From NCBI RefSeq assembly GCF_002115725.1, contig NZ_JFKD01000009.1:1-64000 (forward strand): a stretch of 64,000 nucleotides of DNA, written 5' to 3'. Source of the stretch: Marivita cryptomonadis. GTDB lineage: Bacteria > Pseudomonadota > Alphaproteobacteria > Rhodobacterales > Rhodobacteraceae. Both the position numbers and the translations under genes were made by a program. Positions 1-7,672 of this stretch are shown here, in pieces. The notes beneath the pieces are model-generated. The model was not told the origin of the DNA, made no database searches, and saw nothing but the letters and a program-made list of their open reading frames with translations. The number at the start of each line of letters is the position of its first letter. The first letter of the stretch is position 1.

Positions 1-45
1 TCCGCCCATATCGTGCGCCCCGACCTTCTCGATGCGCTCACTCTC

Positions 46-1794
46 TTATCCGGCTGCTGCAAACCTCAAAACATCCCGGGAGATGCGGTATGCACGAGGA
101 CGACCGGGCACCCGGCTGGGCAGCTTGTACTGGAATCCTCTCTCTCCTGCAGGCTTGAGCAAGTCCTGAACCTGCAGGAGTTCGAAGAGCCGGCCCAGAT
201 CCGCTTCTGCTGCCTGCGCGATGCCAGCCATCGTGGGCGCGGTGAGATAGACGAAGCTGTCGTCGAACCACCCGGTCTCGCTGATCGGAACGGTCCCGTC
301 CGGGTGATCCAGCGACACCAACGCCTGGTCTCGCAGGAGGTCCCGAACCGACGTGGCCGCGCGGCTGAGCAGGGCGCGATCCTGCGCCGACAGCACGCCA
401 CGGTGCTTGGCGATCCAGCTTTCGAGAAGGTGGGCGCAGAAGGTCTTGAGCCTCGTTTGGAGCGGGGCCTGCGGCCCGGCCAGGAAAGACTTCATTCGTA
501 GGGTTACCAGATGCCCCGCTGCGTACATCGCCCCGCAAGCAAGCACGACGCGCTCGGTTTCAGCGTCAAGCGGGAGGTTATCCGGTCCGGCCGCACTGTC
601 GCGAATGTCATCGGTTCTGATACCAAGGTACTGACCTCGTGACCCGACTCCCCACTCGATGCTCGCCCGCAAGAACTCTGGACCGAAGCTGCCCGCATGC
701 TGCGCTGCGACCGCCAGGACCAGCTCGGGGTCATCGACATCCCAGGATCGGCAATCGATATCGAGGATGTTGCGCAGATCCTGACCCGGCAATGCCTTGC
801 CGTCGCCGCCAAGCAGCGGGACCATGCCCGTCGACAGCACGACGACCCGGCCGCGACCGACGGCGTCAATCCCGGCCAAAGCCTCGGCGATCGCCGGGAT
901 CTTGCGGTGATGACGCGGCTCGTATCCGGAGATCAGCACCAGACCGTCCCGGGCCTCGCGTACCGCCGCAAGAAGGCGCGACTGCGGCTCGGACCAGGTC
1001 AGATGCAGCTCGGTCGGCTGCGCCCATACACTCGCGGCGACCGCACGGCTCAGCCGGCCGGCACCGTCGCTGCCGTGCAGATGCAGCAGGAAGGACCACG
1101 AATGCTCCGCCCGGATCGGCATCAGTACCGGCGCGATCGCGGCGCAGAGACCCAGCATGACGGCATTATCTGGCTTCCGCCCGATCACCCCCTCGATCCA
1201 CTTTGCAGCAGACGCGGCACGGTCAGCCTCGGCCATCGGGCGTGCCGTGACCCGGGGGGCACCTGTGAAGAGGACGCCCGCCGCATCGGAGTTTTCTGAC
1301 CCGGTCAGGACCTCACCCGAGGGTAGGATGAACCGCTCGAAGTCGGTCCCGACCCAGCCGGTCACACCGACCGCAAGACCGACGCGTTCGACCTCCATCG
1401 CCCGCACCAGATCGCAGACCTCGGTGGGCTTGCCCCGGAGATCGAACCCCCGATCGACAAGCGCCGCCACCACCCGCGCCGGCGCTTTCAGCAAATCCCG
1501 CATCGGCAGCACGGCGCTTTGCCAGTCCCCATCGAAGGTGCGGAATGCCACGTCCAGGCTCCAGCCAGTTCCATCCGCCCCGCGGGCCTGCGAGCGCACG
1601 AGGACCGGGCCACAAAGGGGCTTCGTGCGCCCGGCGGATCGGTTCTGGTGGATCATGGGGCCGATCAGCTCATAGTCTTCCGGCAGGCGGGCGCGGATCT
1701 GTTCCAGCAGCGGATCAGCCTGCGGCTGCGGCGCATCTTCAGGCGCGACCTTATCCGGGGCAGATCCCTCACGTTCCGTGGTCTTGTCCGACAT
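46..1794 (-). CDS. DUF927-like protein with degenerate P-loop
   Basis: About 582 residues. The layout resembles DUF927 helicase/primase-like proteins of mobile elements: an N-terminal beta-rich region (GWSLDVAFRTFDGDW, about residues 78-93), a central P-loop-like segment and a C-terminal winged-helix-like tail. The P-loop position reads GSDGAGRLS (about 241-249), so the lysine and Ser/Thr of Walker A are missing. The Walker B position reads LVLISGYE, without the usual acidic pair. ATP hydrolysis is therefore doubtful. I chose the second ATG (1794) because AAGGAG lies 6 bases upstream of it, while the first ATG at 1800 touches that ribosome site. It is divergent from the gene at 2241. Family assignment is moderate; function is unknown. 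Confidence 0.62.
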   Translation of the reverse strand: MSDKTTEREGSAPDKVAPEDAPQPQADPLLEQIRARLPEDYELIGPMIHQNRSAGRTKPLCGPVLVRSQARGADGTGWSLDVAFRTFDGDWQSAVLPMRDLLKAPARVVAALVDRGFDLRGKPTEVCDLVRAMEVERVGLAVGVTGWVGTDFERFILPSGEVLTGSENSDAAGVLFTGAPRVTARPMAEADRAASAAKWIEGVIGRKPDNAVMLGLCAAIAPVLMPIRAEHSWSFLLHLHGSDGAGRLSRAVAASVWAQPTELHLTWSEPQSRLLAAVREARDGLVLISGYEPRHHRKIPAIAEALAGIDAVGRGRVVVLSTGMVPLLGGDGKALPGQDLRNILDIDCRSWDVDDPELVLAVAAQHAGSFGPEFLRASIEWGVGSRGQYLGIRTDDIRDSAAGPDNLPLDAETERVVLACGAMYAAGHLVTLRMKSFLAGPQAPLQTRLKTFCAHLLESWIAKHRGVLSAQDRALLSRAATSVRDLLRDQALVSLDHPDGTVPISETGWFDDSFVYLTAPTMAGIAQAAEADLGRLFELLQVQDLLKPAGERGFQYKLPSRVPGRPRAYRISRDVLRFAAAG

Positions 1795-2240
1795 GCGCAT
1801 CTCCTTGGCTGGCTTCGAGGATCACGCCTGCCCGGGTGGACAGATACCCTCACGTGGTCCGACGATTTTCACATATATAACAATTATGTCCGCCCATCCA
1901 ATGGGTACAGCTTGTTCACACGAAGATTTTGACCGAGCCCGGCACCTGTCGCGCCGAGCGAGACGCGCGGAGACCCTCCCGCACCGATCCGAGAGGCCCT
2001 CCGGATGAGCAAGCCACGCAGTCCGTCGGCCTGTCTGCTCTTTTGTCCGACCAATTATTGTTTATAGACAGATATATACGCTTGTTCGTGAAGATTAAAG
2101 TTTTTCTTGTCGCACTATTGACATTCAGAGCAGTCGCTCCCAACTTCCTACCATGGTCACCGGGCGCCCGATGAGCGGGCGAAGCGGAAGCTCCAACTTC
2201 CACCCCGCCCTGACCACAACGTGTCCTGTGGAGACCCGTC
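1795..2240. promoter_or_regulatory. AT-rich divergent intergenic region
   Basis: This 446-bp gap lies between two divergent genes. It is visibly AT-richer than its flanks at about 1870-1890 (TATATAACAATTATG) and 2050-2125 (TTTATAGACAGATATATACG; a TTGACA at 2118-2123). Promoters for both directions probably sit here, but I cannot pair a confident -35 and -10. No gene is convincing inside it. Confidence 0.4.
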
Positions 2241-3269
2241 ATGGCTAAGAACTACGTAACCCCGCACGCGGACGGATTCAATTCCGCATCCCCCTTCACC
2301 TTCAGCCTGTCCCAGCTCATCCGCGCTCGCGCGATGACCCGCGCGCTGGTCGATCTGACCACCGCCGAGCGCGACCTCGGCGATGATGGCGGCTTCGACC
2401 CGGCGCTATTCGCCTATCAGGCCGCCGTCGATGAGGCCCGGGCCCGCGTTCTCGGGCATTGCGAGGCCCTGATCGCCCAGCCCTCCAACACGCCGCAGGC
2501 TGTCTCTCTCCAGCGGGTCGCGGTGCTGGTGGCGTCCGTCGTCCGCTCCGGTGATCCGGCCGAGGTGGGGCGCATCCGGTCTGCTCTGACCGTGGCGCGC
2601 TGGGTCTGGCAGCTGCCGACCACCGTGACGGGCCACGCCTTCTATAATTCGACCCTCGATGCCGCGCTTGACGCACTCAGCGGCTATATCGACGGGCCTG
2701 ACGAACCGGAGCACACGCCGCCGACTGCAGGGTGCCAGACGGTGATGGAGGCCGGTGCCGCGGTGGCGAGGGACGATCATCCGGTCCCGGTCGCCCATAC
2801 CGAGGTGAGCGTCGCCTTCACCGCCGTTCTGCGCGATCTCGACGCCTCCGTGGCTGCGGAGCGGCGGATTCAGCGCGACGCCGTGTCCGACGTGTTCGCT
2901 CCGGAGGTCATGGCGGATCTGGCTGCGGCTGAGGCCGCGCGCGAAGGTCTCCTCACCCGGCTGGCAGATGTCACCGCCCTGCCGGAGCAGCGTGATCTCG
3001 ACCGTCCGCTGCGTCTGCTGGCGAAGGCCCTGCAGGCGCTCCTCTCGGTGGAGGATGACGGCGATCGCCAGCATATGCACGGCGTCTTGGCCGGCAGCGC
3101 ACACGATCTGTTCGTGCGGGGGGATGCGCCCGTGGAGCGCCGGGTACGCGCCCTGCAGCAGCGTTTCCTCGACGGCGTCGCGCGGCTCATGTCGATGGCG
3201 GACTACGGAGGAAAGGGATCCGGGCCGGAGGATGACGGCACGGACGACGCGCCCGGCCTCGCGGCCTGA
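2241..3269 (+). CDS. Hypothetical protein of the island
   Basis: 342 residues that I do not recognise. The sequence is rich in Ala, Asp, Arg and Leu, with long stretches that should be alpha-helical (about residues 24-60, 195-260 and 280-315). I see no signal peptide, membrane segment, cysteine cluster or nucleotide-binding motif. A weak GTGGAGAC ribosome site precedes ATG 2241. It is the first gene of a rightward run with the nuclease-like and AAA+/protease genes, 66 bp before the next start, so the three probably share a transcript. It may be a structural or adaptor partner of these; that is inference only. Confidence 0.6.
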   Translation: MAKNYVTPHADGFNSASPFTFSLSQLIRARAMTRALVDLTTAERDLGDDGGFDPALFAYQAAVDEARARVLGHCEALIAQPSNTPQAVSLQRVAVLVASVVRSGDPAEVGRIRSALTVARWVWQLPTTVTGHAFYNSTLDAALDALSGYIDGPDEPEHTPPTAGCQTVMEAGAAVARDDHPVPVAHTEVSVAFTAVLRDLDASVAAERRIQRDAVSDVFAPEVMADLAAAEAAREGLLTRLADVTALPEQRDLDRPLRLLAKALQALLSVEDDGDRQHMHGVLAGSAHDLFVRGDAPVERRVRALQQRFLDGVARLMSMADYGGKGSGPEDDGTDDAPGLAA

Positions 3270-3335
3270 ACCGCGCCGGACCTCGCAAGGGGGCCCGTGA
3301 CCCCCTTTCCCTCTTCCCGAACGATGGAGGCGCGC

Positions 3336-3905
3336 ATGAGGCAGCTTCTTCTTCCCGGCATCACTTTGCCGACCCGGCCCGCCGAGGCCCGCGACGCCCG
3401 TGACGCGCTGGCGGCCTATCCGAACATGTCCACCGAGGATCTCTGCAGCTATGCGAAGATCCTCGGCCATTCGGCAGAACTTGTCGTTGCCTCGATCCTG
3501 ATGCGTCTCGGGGAACGGGACTTTCCCGCGCCCGAGTTCGAGCGTCACGACAGGGTCCTGTTTCTTCCCGGTGACACGCCCCTGCGCATTCAAGTCAAGA
3601 CGCGCCACACGCGGACGCCCGCCGGCGACTATGTCTTCAACCTGAAGCAGAGCTCGGAACGGGGCGCCACTGGGCGTGGTCCGTATTCGGCGGCGGACTT
3701 CGATATTCTGGCGATGGTCGCACTGCCCGAAATGGCCGTGCGCTTCACCGCCGACTGGCAGACGCGCCACACGATCTACGCGAGCGAGTGTCCGGACCTT
3801 CGGCGCAACCCGCGCGCGACGCTGGACGCGGCCCTCATGCGCCTTGGGCACGCCCACGCGATCCCTGGTCACGTTGACGGGCCGGACCTCGATCTCGCCG
3901 CCTGA
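3336..3905 (+). CDS. PD-(D/E)XK-type nuclease-like protein
   Basis: 189 residues. The order of motifs fits a compact PD-(D/E)XK fold like PF11645 (I-SspI-like) nucleases: a helical E48 in AELVVASILMRLG, D72 in HDRVLFL, then the core strand IQVKT with Q86 and K88, and a later hydrophobic strand DFDILAMVAL. The motif D-x13-QVK is the main support. The start at 3336 is preferred over the GTG at 3297 because GGAGG (3326-3330) lies 5 bases upstream. There is no DNA-binding domain beyond the core. It lies between the hypothetical gene and the AAA+/M41 gene in the same orientation. Target unknown; the nuclease call is inference from motif spacing. Confidence 0.55.
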   Translation: MRQLLLPGITLPTRPAEARDARDALAAYPNMSTEDLCSYAKILGHSAELVVASILMRLGERDFPAPEFERHDRVLFLPGDTPLRIQVKTRHTRTPAGDYVFNLKQSSERGATGRGPYSAADFDILAMVALPEMAVRFTADWQTRHTIYASECPDLRRNPRATLDAALMRLGHAHAIPGHVDGPDLDLAA

Positions 3906-3994
3906 CCGGCCGGTCGCTTTCCCACCCGCAGATCCTTCCTCGGCCCGCCCCTCGGCGGCGGGCCGACGGCCACCCCTTTTCCCGGAGCTTTCCC

Positions 3995-6379
3995 ATGACC
4001 CAGCCCTCGACCTCCTTCTCGATCCCTCCCGCTACCGCCCCGGTCACCGATAGCCTGGACTGGACCGTCCTCGCCGCCCAGATCCGGGACAGCCTCCTCT
4101 CGCGGGCCGCTAGTTGGGCCGTCACCGCCTACACCGTCTCCGACTTCACCGAGGAAGACGACGCCGAGACCTCCGTTGTGACGGCCACCGACGCCGGCAA
4201 TGGCGATGAGGCGACGGCCGACACCGCACGTTCGAGCGCCCACAACGACAGCTGGGACCTCGATGACCTTCTCGACCTGGTCGAGGCCGAGGCCGATGTG
4301 GCCATGAGCGGCTTCGCCGACGCGCTGCCTCCGGTCCCGGAGGACGCCCCGGCACGGCGCAAGGTCTACCGCCTGCGCCCCGAGGCCGCACTGGCCGTGG
4401 TCCGCCTCGCAGCGACCTTCGGCTCCGCCGAGGCGATGGTGCGGGTCCTTGGTGCGCCAGGCGCTGTGACCCTGATCACCACCGCCGACCCCGCGATCGA
4501 TGCGCATCTCATCCAGCTCATCGAGCATGTCACCCAGCCCCATGCGCTCTGGCCGCGCGGCGCGGCGATCCCCGTGGTCCTCACTGCCGAGAAAGCCGGG
4601 GCCACCAAGCCGGGCGCGTCCGAACCGGCTGTTGCTGCGCTTTCGGGTTCCCTGCGGCTGGCGCTCGACACGCGCCGCCCGGCCGCCCTCATCGCCCCGG
4701 CGGCCGGAACCGTGCCGAAGGCGCTCAAGCCCCTCAACCCAGAGGTGATCGCGCTCGCGCCCCTCGACCGGACGATGCTGGCGCAGATCCTCGGCGATAG
4801 CTATCCGGAGGCGGACGCCCCCGGCACCGCGCTCAGCGCACTGTCCACCGAAGCGCCGGTCGCGCGGCTCACCCCCGGCGACCTGCTCCTCGCCCTGCGC
4901 TGGCCCGACCCGGAGCGCGCCGTCGCCACTCTGGCCGCCGCGCTGACCCCCGAAGAGACCGAGACCGGGCCGGGGCTTGCCGAATTCCCGCTTCCCGACG
5001 AGGTCCGCGGCCCGCTGGAGCAGCTCGTCGAGGACCTCCGCGCCTGGAAGGCGGGGGAGATCCCCTGGCGCAACGTCAGCCGTGGGATCCTGCTCGCCGG
5101 CCCTCCGGGGACCGGCAAGACCGAAACGGCCCGCCAGGTCGCGCGTGAGGCAGGCATCGGCATGATCGCGGCCTCGCTCGCCACGTGGCAGGCGCGTGGG
5201 GAGCGCTCTTCCGATCTGCTCCGCGCGATGAAGGCGGATTTCGCCAAGGCCGCCAGCGAAGGACCCTGTATCATTTTCGTCGATGAGATCGACGTATTCG
5301 GGGACAGGAACCGCCGGGACCACAATGCCTCCTGGACGGAATATGTCGTCGGAAGTTTGCTGGAATGCCTCGACGGCTTTACGGCTCAGGAGGGGGTCGT
5401 GGCCATGGCCGCGACCAATCACGTCGACAGGGTGGACCCCGCCCTGCGCCGCCCCGGCCGTTTTGACCGCATCCTCCGCCTGGGCCACCCCACCGCAGAT
5501 TTGATGCCGCAGGCGATCCGCTGGCAGGTGTGGCCGGATCTGCGCGACGCCGACCTGACCGCCATCGCTGCGCAGGCGGCCGGCATGAGCGGCGCTGATG
5601 TCGCGGGCGTGGTCCGCACCGCCCGGGCAAAGGCCCGGCGCGCACGCCATCCACTCAGCGTGGAGGATCTTTCCGCCGCCCTCGGCGAGCTCCGGCCCGC
5701 TATGGGTGACGCCCTGCGCTGGCAGGTCGCGGTGCACGAGGCCGGGCATGCCGTGGTCGGCGCGGCCACCGGGATCGCGAAACCCCGCCTGCTTGCGCTT
5801 CAGGGCGACGGCGGGGTCACCCATGCGGAGCGGCGCGTCGTGCATCAGCGACGGTCCGAACTCGACGCCGCGCTCGCCCTCGATATGGCCGGGCGCGCGG
5901 CGGAACTCATCGTATTCGGCGAGGCGTCGGCCGGGGCGGGCGGTGCTGCGGACTCCGATCTCGCCCGGGCCACGACCATGGCTAGCGCGATCGAAGGGGG
6001 CTGGGGTCTCGGCGCACGCCTAACCTGGCTCGGTGACCCCGAGACCATCGCCGCCCGCCTGCGCTTCGACCCCCGGCTCGCGGCCCGCGTCGAGGAGCAT
6101 CTCCGCAGCGCAGAAGAGCGTGCGCTCCACATCCTGCAGGCCCAGAGGCCGGTTCTCGAAGCCATCGCCACCGCGCTCCACAACAGGGGCATGCTCACCG
6201 GTTCCGCGCTGGATGAGCTGATCTCCCGGGTGAAGCCGGAGGCTGCGCTCCAGACGCCCGAAGAGGCCGCGGTGGCTATCCCGGGTGAGATGGACCAGTC
6301 CGGGCCCGGCGACGAACGAGCGGACAACCCGCTTGCGGACTGGTCAGCGGCCTACCGACCACTCGATCGCGCCGCCTGA
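3995..6379 (+). CDS. Soluble AAA+ ATPase fused to M41 (FtsH-like) zinc protease
   Basis: 794 residues. An N-terminal region (1-340) of unknown fold is acidic in its first 110 residues. An AAA+ module follows: Walker A GPPGTGKT (369-376), Walker B IIFVDEID (426-433) and an arginine-finger segment ALRRPGRFDR (483-492). A peptidase M41 module completes it, with HEAGH (581-585) as zinc site and catalytic Glu and a likely third ligand D655 in DSDLARAT, as in FtsH. Unlike FtsH there is no transmembrane pair at the N-terminus, so it should be cytosolic. All catalytic motifs look intact. It would be an ATP-driven protease of unfolded or tagged proteins; its substrate is unknown. It is the last gene of the rightward island run. 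Confidence 0.85.
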   Translation: MTQPSTSFSIPPATAPVTDSLDWTVLAAQIRDSLLSRAASWAVTAYTVSDFTEEDDAETSVVTATDAGNGDEATADTARSSAHNDSWDLDDLLDLVEAEADVAMSGFADALPPVPEDAPARRKVYRLRPEAALAVVRLAATFGSAEAMVRVLGAPGAVTLITTADPAIDAHLIQLIEHVTQPHALWPRGAAIPVVLTAEKAGATKPGASEPAVAALSGSLRLALDTRRPAALIAPAAGTVPKALKPLNPEVIALAPLDRTMLAQILGDSYPEADAPGTALSALSTEAPVARLTPGDLLLALRWPDPERAVATLAAALTPEETETGPGLAEFPLPDEVRGPLEQLVEDLRAWKAGEIPWRNVSRGILLAGPPGTGKTETARQVAREAGIGMIAASLATWQARGERSSDLLRAMKADFAKAASEGPCIIFVDEIDVFGDRNRRDHNASWTEYVVGSLLECLDGFTAQEGVVAMAATNHVDRVDPALRRPGRFDRILRLGHPTADLMPQAIRWQVWPDLRDADLTAIAAQAAGMSGADVAGVVRTARAKARRARHPLSVEDLSAALGELRPAMGDALRWQVAVHEAGHAVVGAATGIAKPRLLALQGDGGVTHAERRVVHQRRSELDAALALDMAGRAAELIVFGEASAGAGGAADSDLARATTMASAIEGGWGLGARLTWLGDPETIAARLRFDPRLAARVEEHLRSAEERALHILQAQRPVLEAIATALHNRGMLTGSALDELISRVKPEAALQTPEEAAVAIPGEMDQSGPGDERADNPLADWSAAYRPLDRAA

Positions 6380-6921
6380 TCCGCCCCGTACCCGGCCGCC
6401 TGTTCGACCCCGTGCAGGCGGTCGGCGAAGTCAGCGCAGACGCTAACCGTGGTCAGGACGCCCGTCTCGAGGGTAGTGCGTTCGATTAGAGACTTCGTCA
6501 GAATGGAAAGGCTTGATCACGTGATCCCAGTCTCGATCGCAGAGCGGCGCCGCGCTCGATCTATTCTCCACCGACACCTTCATAACTGGTTCCTGTTCAG
6601 AGAAACGCGCCTATGGCGCGCGACGCCCCTCCCGTATTCACGGGGCGCTGCATTGAGATCGACCGAATCCGCTTACGGTTTGCCTGACCCGCTTGCATTC
6701 CAAGGCCGGGTGGCACACTGTGACACCTGACTGTGACACCACGGACCGACCTTTAAATTTTTCTGGTTTGAAATCAGATACTTATGGGTACGCAAAATAT
6801 GGCTCCGTTCCCTACCGCCGGAGCCAAAACTTCCAAGAAAGCAATTATTTAGCTTATCCTGCACTCTGCAGGCTTGGACGATTTTGGCATATTGGTTCGC
6901 GCTTATGGTCCGCCGGAGCCG
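6380..6921. other. Gene-poor junction between island and catabolic cluster
   Basis: 542 bp without a convincing gene. A 93-codon frame at 6449-6730 has no recognisable motif or ribosome site. The left part is GC-rich like the island; 6740-6900 is markedly AT-richer. An inverted repeat GGCTCCG/CGGAGCC (6801-6807, 6819-6825) sits in the AT-rich part. No integrase, tRNA or clear attachment site is visible, so the boundary is inferred from gene content and composition only. Confidence 0.45.
6718..6740. repeat. Tandem direct repeat CTGTGACACC x2
   Basis: The 10-mer CTGTGACACC occurs at 6718-6727 and again at 6731-6740, a 13-bp period, exactly where composition shifts from GC-rich to AT-rich. It could be a regulator site or part of a recombination site. 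Confidence 0.5.
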
Positions 6922-7557
6922 TCAGACCTTCCCGACCCGCGCATGAAATCTGTCCAACTCACTTTGCGTGGGTGCATGGCCGGTGAAGGTTTTGACGTAG
7001 TTGGGAATTCGCGTAAGGCGTAGGTTGAGGTCTTCCTGCACCTGCATCGAGATATAGCCGATCTGTACCAGATACATGGTGCGCGCCCTTACGTCAGATT
7101 CGTCCACCGAATAGCCGAACCGTTCAAACATTGCGCGCAACGCAGAAAGGCGCATCTCGTCCGTGGTGTTGACGGTTGCCGCGACCGCATCGGACTGGTG
7201 AGCCCAGCCCCGGATGGCGAGGTCGAGTTTGTTTTCAAACCCGCCCCCCGGCAAAAACACGGCGATCATGTTCAACGCGGCTTCGGCGATGGTTTCGGCA
7301 AACGCCTCTGACGCCTGAACGATCGGTTTTGTATTGGTCTCGTCCCAGTCCTCCAGCAGGGCTTGCAGCACTGCATCGCGATCCTCGAAGAACCAGTAGA
7401 AGCTGGTGCGCGACAGGCCAAGGCGGTTGGCAAGCGGTTGGATTTTCACCGCGTCTATCCCCGAATCGAGAAACGCATCACGGGCCGCGGCCAGCCAGAC
7501 CTCGCGGGAGCCGCGCCATCCTTTTGCTTTCGGGTCGATATCGAATGCGTCTGCCAT
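6922..7557 (-). CDS. TetR-family transcriptional regulator
   Basis: 211 residues. The N-terminal helix-turn-helix (about 16-62) has the TetR pattern, with AARDAFLDSGIDAVKIQPLA then LGLSRTSFYWFFEDRDAVL. The C-terminal ligand domain is not specific enough to name an effector. It is divergent from the flavoprotein demethylase gene (start 7673), with 115 bp between the starts, the usual layout for a local repressor of a catabolic operon. I infer that it controls the demethylase-oxygenase-reductase genes in response to the substrate or an intermediate. Confidence 0.9.
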   Translation of the reverse strand: MADAFDIDPKAKGWRGSREVWLAAARDAFLDSGIDAVKIQPLANRLGLSRTSFYWFFEDRDAVLQALLEDWDETNTKPIVQASEAFAETIAEAALNMIAVFLPGGGFENKLDLAIRGWAHQSDAVAATVNTTDEMRLSALRAMFERFGYSVDESDVRARTMYLVQIGYISMQVQEDLNLRLTRIPNYVKTFTGHAPTQSELDRFHARVGKV

Positions 7558-7606
7558 GTCGCAAATCTATGCGTGGATGTCGGCGGCGACAAGCAAAATG
7601 GTCAGC

Positions 7607-7635
7607 TATGAACACAAACTTGACAGGTATGAACA
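7607..7635. promoter_or_regulatory. Candidate operator: TATGAACA direct repeat
   Basis: TATGAACA occurs at 7607-7614 and 7628-7635, 21 bp apart (two helical turns). A perfect TTGACA (-35-like) lies between them at 7620-7625. Placed between the TetR gene and the demethylase, this is the best candidate binding region, although TetR sites are usually inverted repeats. Confidence 0.35.
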
Positions 7636-7672
7636 TTTACGACAACGCTTCCTCAAAACGCGCGGAGTGACC

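Noticed and set aside
1..45. Possible start of another leftward gene after the DUF927-like gene
   Set aside because: Only about 15 codons are inside the window and no homology can be judged.
3869..5845. A 658-codon minus-strand frame opposite the AAA+/M41 gene
   Set aside because: The plus-strand protein carries all AAA+ and protease motifs; the antisense frame has none.
6449..6730. A 93-codon frame in the island junction
   Set aside because: No ribosome site, no motif, and it spans the composition change.
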